64,000 bases of DNA, taken from Roseibium sp. (GTDB lineage Bacteria; Pseudomonadota; Alphaproteobacteria; Rhizobiales; Stappiaceae). The DNA lies in the NCBI GenBank assembly GCA_017643925.1, contig JAEPML010000001.1, forward strand, positions 62,001 through 126,000. The letters are read 5' to 3'. A model generated the notes under the pieces. It was given only the letters and a program-made list of their open reading frames with translations. It had not been told where the DNA came from and did not search any database. Position numbers and translations under genes: made by a program. Shown here one piece after another: positions 44,033-53,291 of the stretch (positions within the stretch are counted from its first letter, which is position 1; every line of letters begins with the position of its first letter).

Positions 44033-44821
44033 TCAGCCCTGGCGCTTCTGCATCATCGTGCGCAGATAGGCGATGTTGGCCTCGGCCTGTCTTGGATCGA
44101 GTTCTGCCTGGGCGACCTGTATGGCCTCGTCGTATTTGCCCTGGATGCCGAGAACCAGTGCAAGGTTCTGGCGGACACGGCTGTCGGCCGTCGGCAGCGA
44201 TGCCGCGCGGCGCAGCGTGTATTCCGCATCCGGGAGCTCGTTGGACAGCAGATAGGAGAGGCCGAGATTGTTCAGAAGGCTCGCATCGTCAGGCGCAATC
44301 TTGAGCGCCTGCTTGTAGAGGCTTCTGGCCTTCTGGTGATTGCCCATCTGATCGTAGATGGCGGCCTGCGCCGACATGAGCTTCCAGTCCGGCATGTCCG
44401 GCTTCTGGACACCGCCCAGAACGTTCAGGGCTTCTTCGAAACGTCCGTTCATCGCAAGGGCCTTGCCATAGGCGGAGGCAATGTCACGGTCCTTCGGATG
44501 GGCGATCACGCCGGCGCGCAGTACGGCTGTCGCCTGGGGGATCTGTCCGTTCTGGCTGAGAGCATTCGAATAGCCGAGAATGACATTCTTGTTCTTGCGG
44601 TCCTTCTCGTAGCTTCTGCCCCACTTGGAAACCGCGCTGCGGGCTTCATTCGAACCGGGCGCGGTGTAGTGTACGCCGGAAGCCGGAGAATGCGTGCCGG
44701 TATTGGATTTGTTGGAGGCGCAGCCTGTCACCAGAACCAGGGCGGTCATGGCCATCAGCGTCGATGCAAGACGGGTATGGTGAGGTTTCGAACCGTTTCT
44801 GGGCGCGCGCATTTTCAACAT
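44033..44821 (-). CDS. tadD: TadD-like tetratricopeptide lipoprotein
   Basis: A 262-residue outer-membrane lipoprotein. The N-terminal hydrophobic segment ends LVLVTGC with the lipidation Cys near residue 33. Several TPR units follow (VILGYSNALSQNGQIPQA, ASAYGKALAMNGRFEEALN, AIYDQMGNHQKARSLYKQAL, LLNNLGLSYLLSNELPDAE). TadD is required for secretin assembly or pilus biogenesis. It faces the main tad operon and has its own upstream region with TTAA motifs. Confidence 0.88.
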   Translation of the reverse strand: MLKMRAPRNGSKPHHTRLASTLMAMTALVLVTGCASNKSNTGTHSPASGVHYTAPGSNEARSAVSKWGRSYEKDRKNKNVILGYSNALSQNGQIPQATAVLRAGVIAHPKDRDIASAYGKALAMNGRFEEALNVLGGVQKPDMPDWKLMSAQAAIYDQMGNHQKARSLYKQALKIAPDDASLLNNLGLSYLLSNELPDAEYTLRRAASLPTADSRVRQNLALVLGIQGKYDEAIQVAQAELDPRQAEANIAYLRTMMQKRQG

Positions 44822-44867
44822 CCTTGTTGTCCGCAGCTTTGTTGTCTTCCCTAAGAGAAATAGATAA

Positions 44868-44888
44868 TTAACCCTAATGGTTGGTTAA
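44868..44888 (-). promoter_or_regulatory. TTAA-rich element upstream of tadD, near-CtrA site
   Basis: On the minus strand TTAA-CCAACCA-TTAG (44888-44874) is one base from TTAA-N7-TTAA, 53 bp before the tadD start. Another TTAA lies at 44868-44871. Similar one-mismatch sites precede flp and cpaB. Regulation by CtrA is inference from the motif and from the known CtrA control of pilA in Caulobacter. Confidence 0.4.
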
Positions 44889-45001
44889 GCTGGCTTGCGA
44901 TTTGCGAGAATGCGCACGCTTACCGTGCAGCCATGTTGCGTCGAGCCGCTGCGCGGATTAGGTGTTGGACATCGAGTTTCCAATCCTTCGGAGTATTCCC
45001 C

Positions 45002-46390
45002 GTGCGCGAGAGTCTTGTCCGCAAAAGCGACGTGTCCGTCTCCACCCCTATCGTGGCCGTTACAGAGGCAACCCTGCAGGACACGCTGTCCGGTCTGGGG
45101 GAGAACGCCGTGAACTGGTGTGAGGTGAACGACTTTGGTGCGAAGGCGGGCGCGCATCTGCTTGTTCCCGGTCCGGACGGTGCCGTTGTGTTGTTCGGGG
45201 TCACGGAAGAGGGGCTTTCCCACCCGTTCGCGCTTGGCTCCCTGGCCAAAAGCCTGCCGCAGGGCGACTATCACCTCGCTGACGGTTTCCCGGATCCGGA
45301 ACAGGCCGCCATGGGGTTTGCGCTGTCGTCCTACCGTTTCGAGCGTTATGTGACACCGACAAACAAGGCCCGGCGCCTGGCGGTTGGCGATGAGGTCGAT
45401 CTGGAGCGAATTGCCGTCATTCTTGACGGGGTTCAGCTTGCGCGGGACCTCATCAACACGCCTGCGAATGATCTTGGCCCGCAAGAGCTGGCGCAAGCCA
45501 TAGAGGATCTGTTTGCCGAGCACGGCGGCTCGGGTCGCATTGTGGTTGGTGAAGACCTGCTGGAAGAGAACTTTCCGATGATCCACGCGGTTGGCCGGGC
45601 AAGTTCCCGCGCACCGCGCCTCGCCGATTTTTCCTGGGGTGCCGAGGACGCGCCCAAGGTGACGCTGGTTGGCAAGGGCGTCATCTTCGACACCGGAGGC
45701 CTCAACCTGAAACCGGGGTCGTCCATGGCCCTGATGAAAAAGGACATGGGCGGTTCGGCGAACGTCCTGGGTCTTGCGTCCATGATCATGGCTGCCAACC
45801 TTTCCGTGCGGCTGCGCGTTCTTGTCCCTTGCGTTGAAAACTCGGTTGCCGGCAATGCCTTCAGGCCGGGTGACATCCTGTCGAGCCGCAAGGGCCTGTC
45901 GGTGGAGATCGGCAACACGGACGCCGAAGGCCGGCTCGTCCTCGGAGACGCGCTCGCGCTGGCCGATGAGGAAAGCCCCGAACTGCTGGTCGACATGGCA
46001 ACCCTGACCGGCGCGGCGCGTGTCGCGCTGGGACCGGATCTGCCGCCGTTTTATACCCATGACGAAGAACTTGCGGACGACATCGAAGTCATGGCCGAAG
46101 CCTCGACTGATCCGCTCTGGCGCATGCCGCTCTGGCAGCCCTACATGAAATATCTCGACAGCAAGGTTGCCGACATCAACCACATCAACACCACGGGCAC
46201 CGGCTTTGCCGGCTCGGTCACGGCCGCCCTGTTCCTGTCGCGCTTTGTCGAGAACACCCAAAGCTGGGTGCATTTCGACATCTTTGGCTGGACACCTGCC
46301 GACAAGCCCGGCAAGCCCTCCGGTGGTGAAGCCCAGGGAATCCGCTGTCTGTTTGACCTGATCAGCGAGCGATTTGGTTCAAAAAAATAA
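45002..46390 (+). CDS. M17 leucyl aminopeptidase family protein
   Basis: A cytosolic dizinc aminopeptidase of about 462 residues with the start at GTG 45002 (GGAG upstream); 44933 ATG would extend it by 23 residues. Metal and active-site motifs are LVGKGVIFDTGGLNLKP (about residue 222), MKKDMGGSANVLG, NSVAGNAFRPGD and NTDAEGRLVLGDALALAD (the M17 signature). The N-terminal domain is divergent, as is usual for the alphaproteobacterial subfamily. It is followed by a MarR gene and an NlpC/P60 gene; such aminopeptidases can release L-Ala from murein peptides, which makes a recycling role plausible. Confidence 0.92.
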   Translation: MRESLVRKSDVSVSTPIVAVTEATLQDTLSGLGENAVNWCEVNDFGAKAGAHLLVPGPDGAVVLFGVTEEGLSHPFALGSLAKSLPQGDYHLADGFPDPEQAAMGFALSSYRFERYVTPTNKARRLAVGDEVDLERIAVILDGVQLARDLINTPANDLGPQELAQAIEDLFAEHGGSGRIVVGEDLLEENFPMIHAVGRASSRAPRLADFSWGAEDAPKVTLVGKGVIFDTGGLNLKPGSSMALMKKDMGGSANVLGLASMIMAANLSVRLRVLVPCVENSVAGNAFRPGDILSSRKGLSVEIGNTDAEGRLVLGDALALADEESPELLVDMATLTGAARVALGPDLPPFYTHDEELADDIEVMAEASTDPLWRMPLWQPYMKYLDSKVADINHINTTGTGFAGSVTAALFLSRFVENTQSWVHFDIFGWTPADKPGKPSGGEAQGIRCLFDLISERFGSKK

Positions 46391-46432
46391 CGGCTCCGAA
46401 ACGTTTTTGTGGTTGGATGTCCCTGGAATTAG

Positions 46433-46801
46433 GTGGGACTCCGTAAATCCATGGCTGTCGACATTCGCGCTTCCCAGGCGCTGAAACTGATGCATGAGGT
46501 CAATCTGGCGCTGGTTCGCGACGGCGAACAGGACCTGTCCGCGCGCCAGATGACGATCCTGCTGACGGTCTATCTGGAGCCGCCACCCCACACGGTGCGT
46601 GGCCTTGCCTCCAAGCTCAATGTCACCAAGCCGGCCATTACACGTGCGCTTGATACGCTGGGGGGCATGCGTCTCCTGTCCCGCAAGCGTGACGAAGCCG
46701 ACAAGCGCAACGTGGTGATCACAAGGACGGTTGAAGGCGCGCTCTATCTGGAGCAACTTGGAGACCTCGTGGTCGAGAAGGCCCGGGAATTGCCGCGCTG
46801 A
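46433..46801 (+). CDS. MarR-family transcriptional regulator
   Basis: A 122-residue winged-helix regulator, short for the family. DLSARQMTILLTVYLEPPPHTV leads into the helix-turn-helix GLASKLNVTKPAITRALDTLG, and the wing is RKRDEADKRNVVITRT. The C-terminal dimerisation helix is brief. The start is uncertain: GTG 46433 or ATG 46451 (MAVDIRAS...), neither with an ideal RBS. It is sandwiched between the aminopeptidase and NlpC/P60 genes in the same direction, so it may control them. Confidence 0.85.
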   Translation: MGLRKSMAVDIRASQALKLMHEVNLALVRDGEQDLSARQMTILLTVYLEPPPHTVRGLASKLNVTKPAITRALDTLGGMRLLSRKRDEADKRNVVITRTVEGALYLEQLGDLVVEKARELPR

Positions 46802-46831
46802 TCTTCAGTCACAAATGGAATTCGATTTCGT

Positions 46832-47704
46832 ATGTTGCAAGCACTTGACCGCCGCCGTCACCCTGTCCGCCCAGACCTGGCCGCGATCGATTATGAAGGC
46901 CGCGTTGAAGCCGGACGTTTCGTCGAAGGTGAAGTCTTCCAGATCGTTTCCGACAGTCTTTGCCTGAGGCCGGAGCCCAGGTCCGACCGATCGATCGACA
47001 CCGAAGTTCTGCGCGGGGAATGGTTCACCGTTTACGAGCAGACCCCGGAGGGCTGGGCCTGGGGGCAACTGGATACGGACGGCTATGTCGGCTGGCTGTC
47101 GTCGGACGGACTTGGAAGCGTCCAGTCGGCAACCCATCGCGTGCGGGCGATCAGAACCTATCGCTATCCCGGGGCAGACCTGAAATTTCCACCTCTCGGT
47201 TTCCTGTCGCTCGGAGCGCAGGTGACCGTTGTCGGTGAAGTCGAGACGCGCGGTCTGACCTATGCCCTTTTGAGCGATGGTTCAGCGGTGGTGGCCAAGC
47301 ATCTGGTTCCGGTGGACCTTGTTGAAACCGACTGGGTCAGCGCTGCTGAAGACTTGCTGGGCACGCCCTATCTCTGGGGTGGACGCACCAGTCTTGGGCT
47401 CGATTGTTCGGCCCTTGTCCAGCTCGCGGCCCAAGCCGGCGGCATCGATGTGCCCCGCGACAGCGACATGCAGGAAGCCGAGGCTGGTGATGAAATCCCG
47501 CATGACGATCCGGCCTCCCTGCTGCGTGGAGATCTTCTATTCTGGAAGGGGCATGTCGGTATCATTGCCGGCCCCAACAAGCTGCTTCACGCCAACGGTT
47601 TTACGATGACGGTCGCCTACGAACCGCTCGATCAGGCCATCAAGAGGATTGCGGAGACGGAATGGGGCGCGATCACAAAGGCACGGCGGCTGAGCCGGGA
47701 CTGA
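46832..47704 (+). CDS. C40 (NlpC/P60) cell-wall endopeptidase with SH3-like domains
   Basis: A 290-residue protein without a clear signal peptide. Two SH3-like regions come first (CLRPEPRSDRSIDTEVLRGE, TYRYPGADLKFPPLGFLSLG). The catalytic NlpC/P60 domain follows with GTPYLWGGRTSLGLDCSALVQ (Cys, about residue 191), the His in GHVGIIAGPNKLLHANG, and a downstream polar residue. The layout resembles YkfC-type gamma-D-Glu-Dap endopeptidases that trim murein peptides in the cytosol. With the M17 aminopeptidase upstream this suggests murein-peptide recycling, though the substrate is unproven. Confidence 0.87.
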   Translation: MLQALDRRRHPVRPDLAAIDYEGRVEAGRFVEGEVFQIVSDSLCLRPEPRSDRSIDTEVLRGEWFTVYEQTPEGWAWGQLDTDGYVGWLSSDGLGSVQSATHRVRAIRTYRYPGADLKFPPLGFLSLGAQVTVVGEVETRGLTYALLSDGSAVVAKHLVPVDLVETDWVSAAEDLLGTPYLWGGRTSLGLDCSALVQLAAQAGGIDVPRDSDMQEAEAGDEIPHDDPASLLRGDLLFWKGHVGIIAGPNKLLHANGFTMTVAYEPLDQAIKRIAETEWGAITKARRLSRD

Positions 47705-47710
47705 CGCACT

Positions 47711-48277
47711 TCAGCCGGGAAACGTCTGAACGCCGATGGCTTCCAGGTCGCCTGTTCGGGGATGTTTCACCAGGCACAACAGGCTCTCTCCACCCTGGAT
47801 GAAGCAGACCATGGCCCTGTCTTCCGCACGAACGTCCTCATAGAGGTCGCGTGTGACGCCTTCTTCGACAAAAAACGGAAATTCACCCGCGTCCGGACCG
47901 TCTGCGCCCTGTGGCCAGGGCGGCAACTTGCCGGAGCTGGATTGATCGGCATAGCTGCCGACCCAGTCGGTCAGAGCCAGCTTCATGGCCTGGAAGGTCA
48001 CGATGTCGTAGAAACCAAAAAGGTCGTTTGGACCAAAACTGTCAGCAAACTCGATTTCACCTGCCTGGTTGCGCACCGTCAGGATCAGCTCGCCCAAACC
48101 ACATTCACCCTCGGTCGACGCCTCTGCCGTGTAATGCTCCAGCCAGGTGGCCTGGACACTCTGGGTGCAATCCTCGGCCGTTGCCTTTTGAGCGTTGGCC
48201 GGCAAGGTGAGGAAAGGCAGCGTACCGGTGAAAAAAACGCCACTGACAATCGCGGCAATCACTTTCCTGAAAGACAT
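47711..48277 (-). CDS. Hypothetical secreted protein
   Basis: About 188 residues with a signal peptide (MSFRKVIAAIVSGVFFTGTL...ANA, cleavage near residue 29). The mature part is acidic, with four cysteines spread through it (DCTQSV, GECGLGE, VCFIQGG, LCLVKHP) that could form two disulfides. I do not recognise a family. The start at 48277 has GAGG upstream; 48289 is an alternative. It lies between rmuC, which is upstream on the same strand, and the convergent NlpC/P60 gene. Confidence 0.7.
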   Translation of the reverse strand: MSFRKVIAAIVSGVFFTGTLPFLTLPANAQKATAEDCTQSVQATWLEHYTAEASTEGECGLGELILTVRNQAGEIEFADSFGPNDLFGFYDIVTFQAMKLALTDWVGSYADQSSSGKLPPWPQGADGPDAGEFPFFVEEGVTRDLYEDVRAEDRAMVCFIQGGESLLCLVKHPRTGDLEAIGVQTFPG

Positions 48278-48341
48278 GAAACCTCGCACATAGGGTGTCG
48301 GGAGAGCGAAGCTTAGGCGAGCACCTTGCGGGCAGCAACCA

Positions 48342-49529
48342 TCAGCGCTTTGGCGCCAGCGCCAATTGCGGCTCGGCGTGGGAAACCTCTTCGCTGGTTC
48401 CCTGAACCTCTCCGAGTTCCAGGTCCTCGATCTTGCGGCTGCGCTTTGAGATCTTGTCTGTTGAGATCAGGATCTGGTCGATGTCCTTGTTCGCCTGGGC
48501 GAAATGGGACTGCAGCTTGCCGACACGGTCATTGAGGCGGCTGACATCGGTGATCAGGTGCCCGACCTCCGCCTGGATCAGGTGGGCCTGCTCGCGCATC
48601 TTGGCGTCCCTGAGAACAGACTGGATCACCTGGATCGACAGCATCAGCAGGGACGGGGAGACGATCACGACGCGCGCCCGGTGAGCTTTCTGGACGAGGT
48701 CTTCGAAATTCTCGTTGAGTTCGGCGAAGACGCTCTCGGACGGGACGAACAGGAACGCCGTGTCCTGGGTCTCGCCAGGCAACAGGTATTTCTCGCCGAT
48801 ATCCTGGATATGCTTGGTGAAATCGCGTCGAAACTGGCTCTGGGCATATTTGAGCTGGTCTTCGCTCTCCGCCTTGCGCAGGAGATTGAAGGCTTCCAGC
48901 GGAAACTTGGCGTCAATCGCCAGCGACGGCGCTCCGTTTGGCATGTGGATCAGGCAATCGGGACGGCTGTTGTTGGACAGCGTCGCCTGGAATGAGTAGG
49001 TGCTGGGTGCCATCTGGTCTTGGATGATTGCCTCCATCCGCCCCTGTCCGAATGCCCCGCGCGTCTGCTTGTTGGAGAGGATTGCCTGGAGTTGCCCGAC
49101 CTGTCCGGAGAGATCCGTGATCGTGCGCTGGGCATTGTCGATCACCGCAAGACGCTCATGCAGGTGGCGCAATCCGTCCTGCGTTCGTTTGCTGGTATCG
49201 GCCATGGAGGTATTGAGCTTGTGCCCTATGCCGTCGAGCCGCTCGTTCACCGCGCGCATCATGTCCGATTGGCGCGAACCGAACACCTCGGCCATGGTCT
49301 GCATGCGGCCGGTCATTTCACCTTGAGACTTCAGCAACTGGGAGAGGTGGCTCTCCAGTTCATGGATCCGTTCGGTCGCTGCCGTGTCGGCATCGGCTCG
49401 CAGGCGGATCTCGCGCATCGTCTTCAGGACAAGCCAGACAATCAGTGCCAGCAGGAACAGCCCACCGGCAATCGCGGTCTCCAACACCGTCACCGGACGG
49501 CCACTCAACTCAAACAAGATCTCGTTCAT
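48342..49529 (-). CDS. rmuC: DNA recombination protein RmuC
   Basis: About 395 residues. An N-terminal membrane segment (TVLETAIAGGLFLLALIVWLVL) is followed by a long coiled coil (residues about 45-130). The RmuC nuclease-like core contains LPNGAPSLAIDAKFPLEAF-like text (IHMPNGAPSLAIDAKFPLEAF), ISPSLLM-type helix (VIVSPSLLMLSIQVIQSVL) and a C-terminal coiled coil. RmuC limits inversions between short repeats in E. coli. The start at 49529 gives the compact N-terminus; 49565 would add 12 residues. It is divergent from def. Confidence 0.92.
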   Translation of the reverse strand: MNEILFELSGRPVTVLETAIAGGLFLLALIVWLVLKTMREIRLRADADTAATERIHELESHLSQLLKSQGEMTGRMQTMAEVFGSRQSDMMRAVNERLDGIGHKLNTSMADTSKRTQDGLRHLHERLAVIDNAQRTITDLSGQVGQLQAILSNKQTRGAFGQGRMEAIIQDQMAPSTYSFQATLSNNSRPDCLIHMPNGAPSLAIDAKFPLEAFNLLRKAESEDQLKYAQSQFRRDFTKHIQDIGEKYLLPGETQDTAFLFVPSESVFAELNENFEDLVQKAHRARVVIVSPSLLMLSIQVIQSVLRDAKMREQAHLIQAEVGHLITDVSRLNDRVGKLQSHFAQANKDIDQILISTDKISKRSRKIEDLELGEVQGTSEEVSHAEPQLALAPKR

Positions 49530-49654
49530 GAAACAAACATAGAACGATTCGGGGCAAACACACACAAGCGCTGCGTTTCATCCCCGTTGAACACAAGGCG
49601 GATGGCCTTGATTTCTGCGTTGACCCCTGCGGCGCGATTGCCTATGTCAGGCGC

Positions 49655-50173
49655 ATGACACTACGCCCCATTATCACCATTCCCGACCCGGTCCTGCGCG
49701 AGGTCTGCGCGCCGATCGAAAAGGTCGATGACGATGTCCGCGCCCTGGCCGACGACATGCTGGACACCATGTATGATGCGCCCGGCATCGGGCTCGCCGC
49801 CAGTCAGATCGGCATCCTGCAACGCATGTTCGTTCTGGACGTTGCCAAGGAAGACGCGCCGAAAGAACCGATGGTTTTCATCAACCCGAAAATCGTCTGG
49901 TCCAGCGACGAGTTGAACGTCTACCAGGAAGGCTGCCTGTCCATCCCGGAATATTTCGAGGATGTGGAGCGCCCTGCGGAAGTGACGGTCCAGTTCATGG
50001 ACCGGGAAGGTGCAGAGCAGGAAATCAAGGCGGACGGTTTGCTGGCAACCTGCATTCAGCACGAACTTGACCATCTCAACGGGAAATTGTTCATTGATTA
50101 CCTGTCGAAGCTGAAACGCGACAGGGTGGTCAAGAAGTTTACCAAGCAGGCAAAGCTGTCCGGTAAGCTTTAA
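49655..50173 (+). CDS. def: Peptide deformylase
   Basis: A 172-residue Fe/Zn hydrolase removing the formyl group from nascent N-terminal methionine. The three family motifs are present: [10 protein letters not shown] (1), [11 protein letters not shown] with the metal Cys (2), and [12 protein letters not shown] with HExxH (3). It sits near fmt, the enzyme adding the formyl group to initiator tRNA, with the marC gene between them. Confidence 0.97.
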   Translation: MTLRPIITIPDPVLREVCAPIEKVDDDVRALADDMLDTMYDAPGIGLAASQIGILQRMFVLDVAKEDAPKEPMVFINPKIVWSSDELNVYQEGCLSIPEYFEDVERPAEVTVQFMDREGAEQEIKADGLLATCIQHELDHLNGKLFIDYLSKLKRDRVVKKFTKQAKLSGKL

Positions 50174-50197
50174 GCGCAACAAAGGGGTGGCGAATTG

Positions 50198-50830
50198 ATG
50201 GATCAGGTCCTTTTCCTGAAATTGTTCGCTGCGCTCTTTGCCATCATGAACCCGATCGCCAACCTGCCGGTGTTCCTGTCCCTGACAGCGGACAAGGGCG
50301 AAGGTTTTCAGCGCAAGGTCGCGCTGACCCTTCTCATCAGCCTCTCGGTCGGGGCCGTGATCATCGGGCTCTCCGGCGAATTGATCCTGAAAGTGTTCGG
50401 CATCAGTCTTGATGCCTTCCGTCTGGCCGGTGGTTTCCTGATCCTGCTGATCGCGCTCAACCTGATTGCAGGGGAAAAGAGCAAGGCTCATCACGGGACC
50501 GAAAAGGAACGGGCCCATCATGAAGAGCAGGAAAACCCGGCGATCTACCCGTTGACCGTCCCGATCCTGCTGGGACCGGGCTCGATCTCGACCATGATCA
50601 TCTTCCGGGGGCAGGTCAGCAACACTTCCCAGGAAGTCGCCTACGTGGCGGCCATTGCCGCGGCCGTCGGCGCATTGATCGTCACCTTCTTCGCGGCACC
50701 CTATCTGTCACGGTTTCTGGGCCAGACAGCCACAAGCGTGATGAGCCGCCTGATGGGCATGATCCTCGCGGCAATCGCGATGGAAATGATGACCAGCAGC
50801 CTGAAGGTGCTCTTGCCCGGTCTGGCGTGA
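50198..50830 (+). CDS. MarC family inner-membrane protein
   Basis: A 210-residue protein with six predicted membrane helices of the MarC/YchE family: FFAALFAIMNPIANLPVFLSL-type start (KLFAALFAIMNPIANLP), then FGISLDAFRLAGGFLILLIAL, YPLTVPILLGPGSISTMI (hallmark) and LGMILAAIAMEMM-like end. The function of MarC proteins is not established; the early link to multidrug resistance was not supported. ATG 50198 has AAAGGGG upstream. Confidence 0.9.
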   Translation: MDQVLFLKLFAALFAIMNPIANLPVFLSLTADKGEGFQRKVALTLLISLSVGAVIIGLSGELILKVFGISLDAFRLAGGFLILLIALNLIAGEKSKAHHGTEKERAHHEEQENPAIYPLTVPILLGPGSISTMIIFRGQVSNTSQEVAYVAAIAAAVGALIVTFFAAPYLSRFLGQTATSVMSRLMGMILAAIAMEMMTSSLKVLLPGLA

Positions 50831-50967
50831 TTTCGCTCATTGTGCGGTCAGACTGTTTATCCGGGACACTTTCTACGATTCACAAGCGTCATCGTCTTGT
50901 AAGATGAGTCCTAAGGCGCAATAAGGGGCGCAATTCCGCAACCCTTCTGGAGCCGACAGAAAGCCTC

Positions 50968-51906
50968 ATGTCTCTTCGCGTTGTTTTTATGGGCACCCCG
51001 GATTTCTCCGTGCCGACACTGATGGAAATTGTCGGTCAGGGATACGACGTCGTGGCGTGTTATTCGCAGCCACCGCGCCCGGCCGGGCGCGGCATGGACC
51101 TGAAAAAAACTCCGGTCCACGAGGCTGCGGAATCCTTCGGTATTCCGGTCTTCACGCCCAAGAGCCTGAAGAGCGAAGAGGAACAGGCCAGCTTTGCGGA
51201 TCTTCAAGCCGATGTCGCGGTTGTCGTCGCCTATGGCCTGCTGTTGCCGCAGGCGGTTCTGGATGCGCCTGAATTCGGTTGCCTCAACCTGCATGCCTCG
51301 CTGCTGCCACGCTGGCGCGGAGCGGCTCCGATCAACCGGGCGATCATGGCTGGTGACACGGAGACCGCCGTTCAGGTCATGCGCATGGAAGCCGGGCTCG
51401 ACACGGGCCCGGTCTGCATGTCGGAGACCGTTGCCATCGGTGAGAACATGACCGCCGGTGAACTGCATGATCAGCTTTGCGGGCTCGGCGGCGACCTGAT
51501 GGTCCGCGCGCTTGCAGCCCTCTCCCGTGGTGCGCTTGGGGAACAGGAACAGTCCGGGAACGGCGTCACCTACGCCAGCAAACTGTCAAAGCAGGAAACA
51601 CGGATCGACTGGTCGAAACCGGCCCAGGAGGTGCACAATCACATTCGTGGCCTTTCGCCCTTTCCGGGTGCCTGGTGCGAAATGGAGCTTGGCGGCAAGA
51701 AGGAACGGGTCAAGATCCTCAGAAGCTGGAAGGCGGATGGGGAAGGGGCCCCGGGAACGGTGCTGAACGTCGACGACGTGCCGGTGATCGCCTGTGGCTC
51801 GGGCGCCGTATCTCTTGAGCAGGTGCAACGCGCCGGCAAGAAACCCATGAGCGGCGCAGACTTCCTGCGCGGAGCGTCCCTTTCTGAGAATGCGGTTCTG
51901 GACTAG
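50968..51906 (+). CDS. fmt: Methionyl-tRNA formyltransferase
   Basis: A 312-residue enzyme that formylates Met-tRNA(fMet) with 10-formyl-THF. The N-terminal catalytic domain has [31 protein letters not shown] and the folate/catalytic segment [21 protein letters not shown]. The C-terminal tRNA-binding domain begins about residue 205 ([21 protein letters not shown]). It is followed by a GNAT gene and truA, a common alphaproteobacterial order. Confidence 0.96.
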   Translation: MSLRVVFMGTPDFSVPTLMEIVGQGYDVVACYSQPPRPAGRGMDLKKTPVHEAAESFGIPVFTPKSLKSEEEQASFADLQADVAVVVAYGLLLPQAVLDAPEFGCLNLHASLLPRWRGAAPINRAIMAGDTETAVQVMRMEAGLDTGPVCMSETVAIGENMTAGELHDQLCGLGGDLMVRALAALSRGALGEQEQSGNGVTYASKLSKQETRIDWSKPAQEVHNHIRGLSPFPGAWCEMELGGKKERVKILRSWKADGEGAPGTVLNVDDVPVIACGSGAVSLEQVQRAGKKPMSGADFLRGASLSENAVLD

Positions 51907-51926
51907 GCTGGGATCAGGAGACCAAC

Positions 51927-52466
51927 ATGACTGATGCTGCAACGGCCATTGCCCTGACAATTCGGAACGTGAGCGAAAACGACGAGCCTGTCGTGCGGGA
52001 CCTGATCAGTTCGGCTTTCCCGAGCGATGCGGAAGCGAGACTTGTGGAGAAGCTGCGCGATTGCGGCGCTCTGGTGCTGGAGCAGGTGGCCGTGGATGAA
52101 GATGGCGCGATTGTCGGCCACGTCGCCTATAGCCGCGTGACACCAGCAGCCATCGGTGCGGGGCAAGCGCTTCAGATTGCCTGTCTGGCGCCGGTCTCCG
52201 TCTGGCCCGACAAACAGCGCAAGGGCATCGGTTCTGCCCTGATCACGGCCTCTCTTGAAAAGCTGAAGGAGATTGGCGAGGACCTGGTTCTTGTGCTTGG
52301 ACCCCCGTCCTACTATCCCCGGTTCGGGTTTGATCCGGTTCTGGCAAGAAAGGTCCAGGGACCCTATGCCGGTGACCCGTTCATGGCCCTGGCCCTGACG
52401 GATGACGGGTCGCGCCTGCTGCCGATTGAAGTGGCCTTTGCCACGCCCTTTGAAGAATTCGTATAA
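51927..52466 (+). CDS. GNAT-family N-acetyltransferase
   Basis: A 179-residue acetyltransferase similar to YhbS. The acetyl-CoA loop is DKQRKGIGSALITASLEKL (about residue 92), preceded by the CLAPVSVWP strand, and followed by VLVLGPPSYYPRFGFDPV, typical of this subfamily. The substrate is not predictable. It starts 20 bp after fmt and its stop is immediately followed by the truA start, so it is part of the fmt-truA transcript. Confidence 0.88.
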   Translation: MTDAATAIALTIRNVSENDEPVVRDLISSAFPSDAEARLVEKLRDCGALVLEQVAVDEDGAIVGHVAYSRVTPAAIGAGQALQIACLAPVSVWPDKQRKGIGSALITASLEKLKEIGEDLVLVLGPPSYYPRFGFDPVLARKVQGPYAGDPFMALALTDDGSRLLPIEVAFATPFEEFV

Positions 52467-53291
52467 ATGCCCCGATACAAGCTGACGGTGGAATATGACG
52501 GCCGGCCATTTTGCGGCTGGCAGCGCCAGTCCAACGGCCCGTCCGTCCAGGCGGTGATCGAGCGCGCCGTAAAAGCCTTTTCAGGGGAAGAGGTCACGAT
52601 TGGGGGTGCAGGGCGGACCGACACAGGCGTGCATGCGACGGGACAGGTGTGTCACGTCGACCTGGTGAAGTCCTGGCCGGTCAAGACGATCATGGGGGCG
52701 ATGAATTTTCATTGCCAACCCGATCCCGTGGTCATCCTGGACTGCGCCGAGATGCATGAGGGCTTTGATGCCCGCTTCTCTGCGATCCGGCGCTCCTATC
52801 GCTACCGCATCCACAATCGCCTGCAACCGCTGACCCACCAGCTGGGCCTTGCCTGGCACGTGAAACCGGATCTCGATGCCGATGCCATGCATGAGGCGGC
52901 GCAGGAATTTGTCGGCCATCACGATTTCACGACGTTCCGCCATTCGCGCTGCCAGGCCAAGAGCCCTGAAAAGACCCTTGAAGAGTTTCGCGTCTATCGC
53001 GAAGGTGAATTCGTCATCGCCGAATGTTCGTCCCGCTCTTTCCTGCACAACCAGGTGCGCTCCATGGTCGGCACGCTGCGGCTGGTCGGCGAAGGCAAGT
53101 GGGGACCGGGCGACATCACTGCTGCACTCCAGGCCCGCGACCGCAAGGCCTGCGGCCCGGTGGCACCGGCGGACGGACTTTACCTGACGCGCGTCGACTA
53201 CCGCCCCGCCGAAACGGACATCGAGCTTCTAAAGGAATGGCAGGAGCGCAAGGCGGCGATGGAAGCTGAGGACAGCGCCCCGGTTACCTAG
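52467..53291 (+). CDS. truA: tRNA pseudouridine(38-40) synthase TruA
   Basis: A 274-residue synthase modifying U38-U40 of the tRNA anticodon arm. It begins with the family N-terminus [19 protein letters not shown]. The catalytic Asp is in [17 protein letters not shown] (about residue 54). [19 protein letters not shown] and [13 protein letters not shown] are the later motifs. The ATG directly abuts the GNAT stop. The 3' end overlaps the convergent lysE-type gene by 4 bp. Confidence 0.97.
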   Translation: MPRYKLTVEYDGRPFCGWQRQSNGPSVQAVIERAVKAFSGEEVTIGGAGRTDTGVHATGQVCHVDLVKSWPVKTIMGAMNFHCQPDPVVILDCAEMHEGFDARFSAIRRSYRYRIHNRLQPLTHQLGLAWHVKPDLDADAMHEAAQEFVGHHDFTTFRHSRCQAKSPEKTLEEFRVYREGEFVIAECSSRSFLHNQVRSMVGTLRLVGEGKWGPGDITAALQARDRKACGPVAPADGLYLTRVDYRPAETDIELLKEWQERKAAMEAEDSAPVT

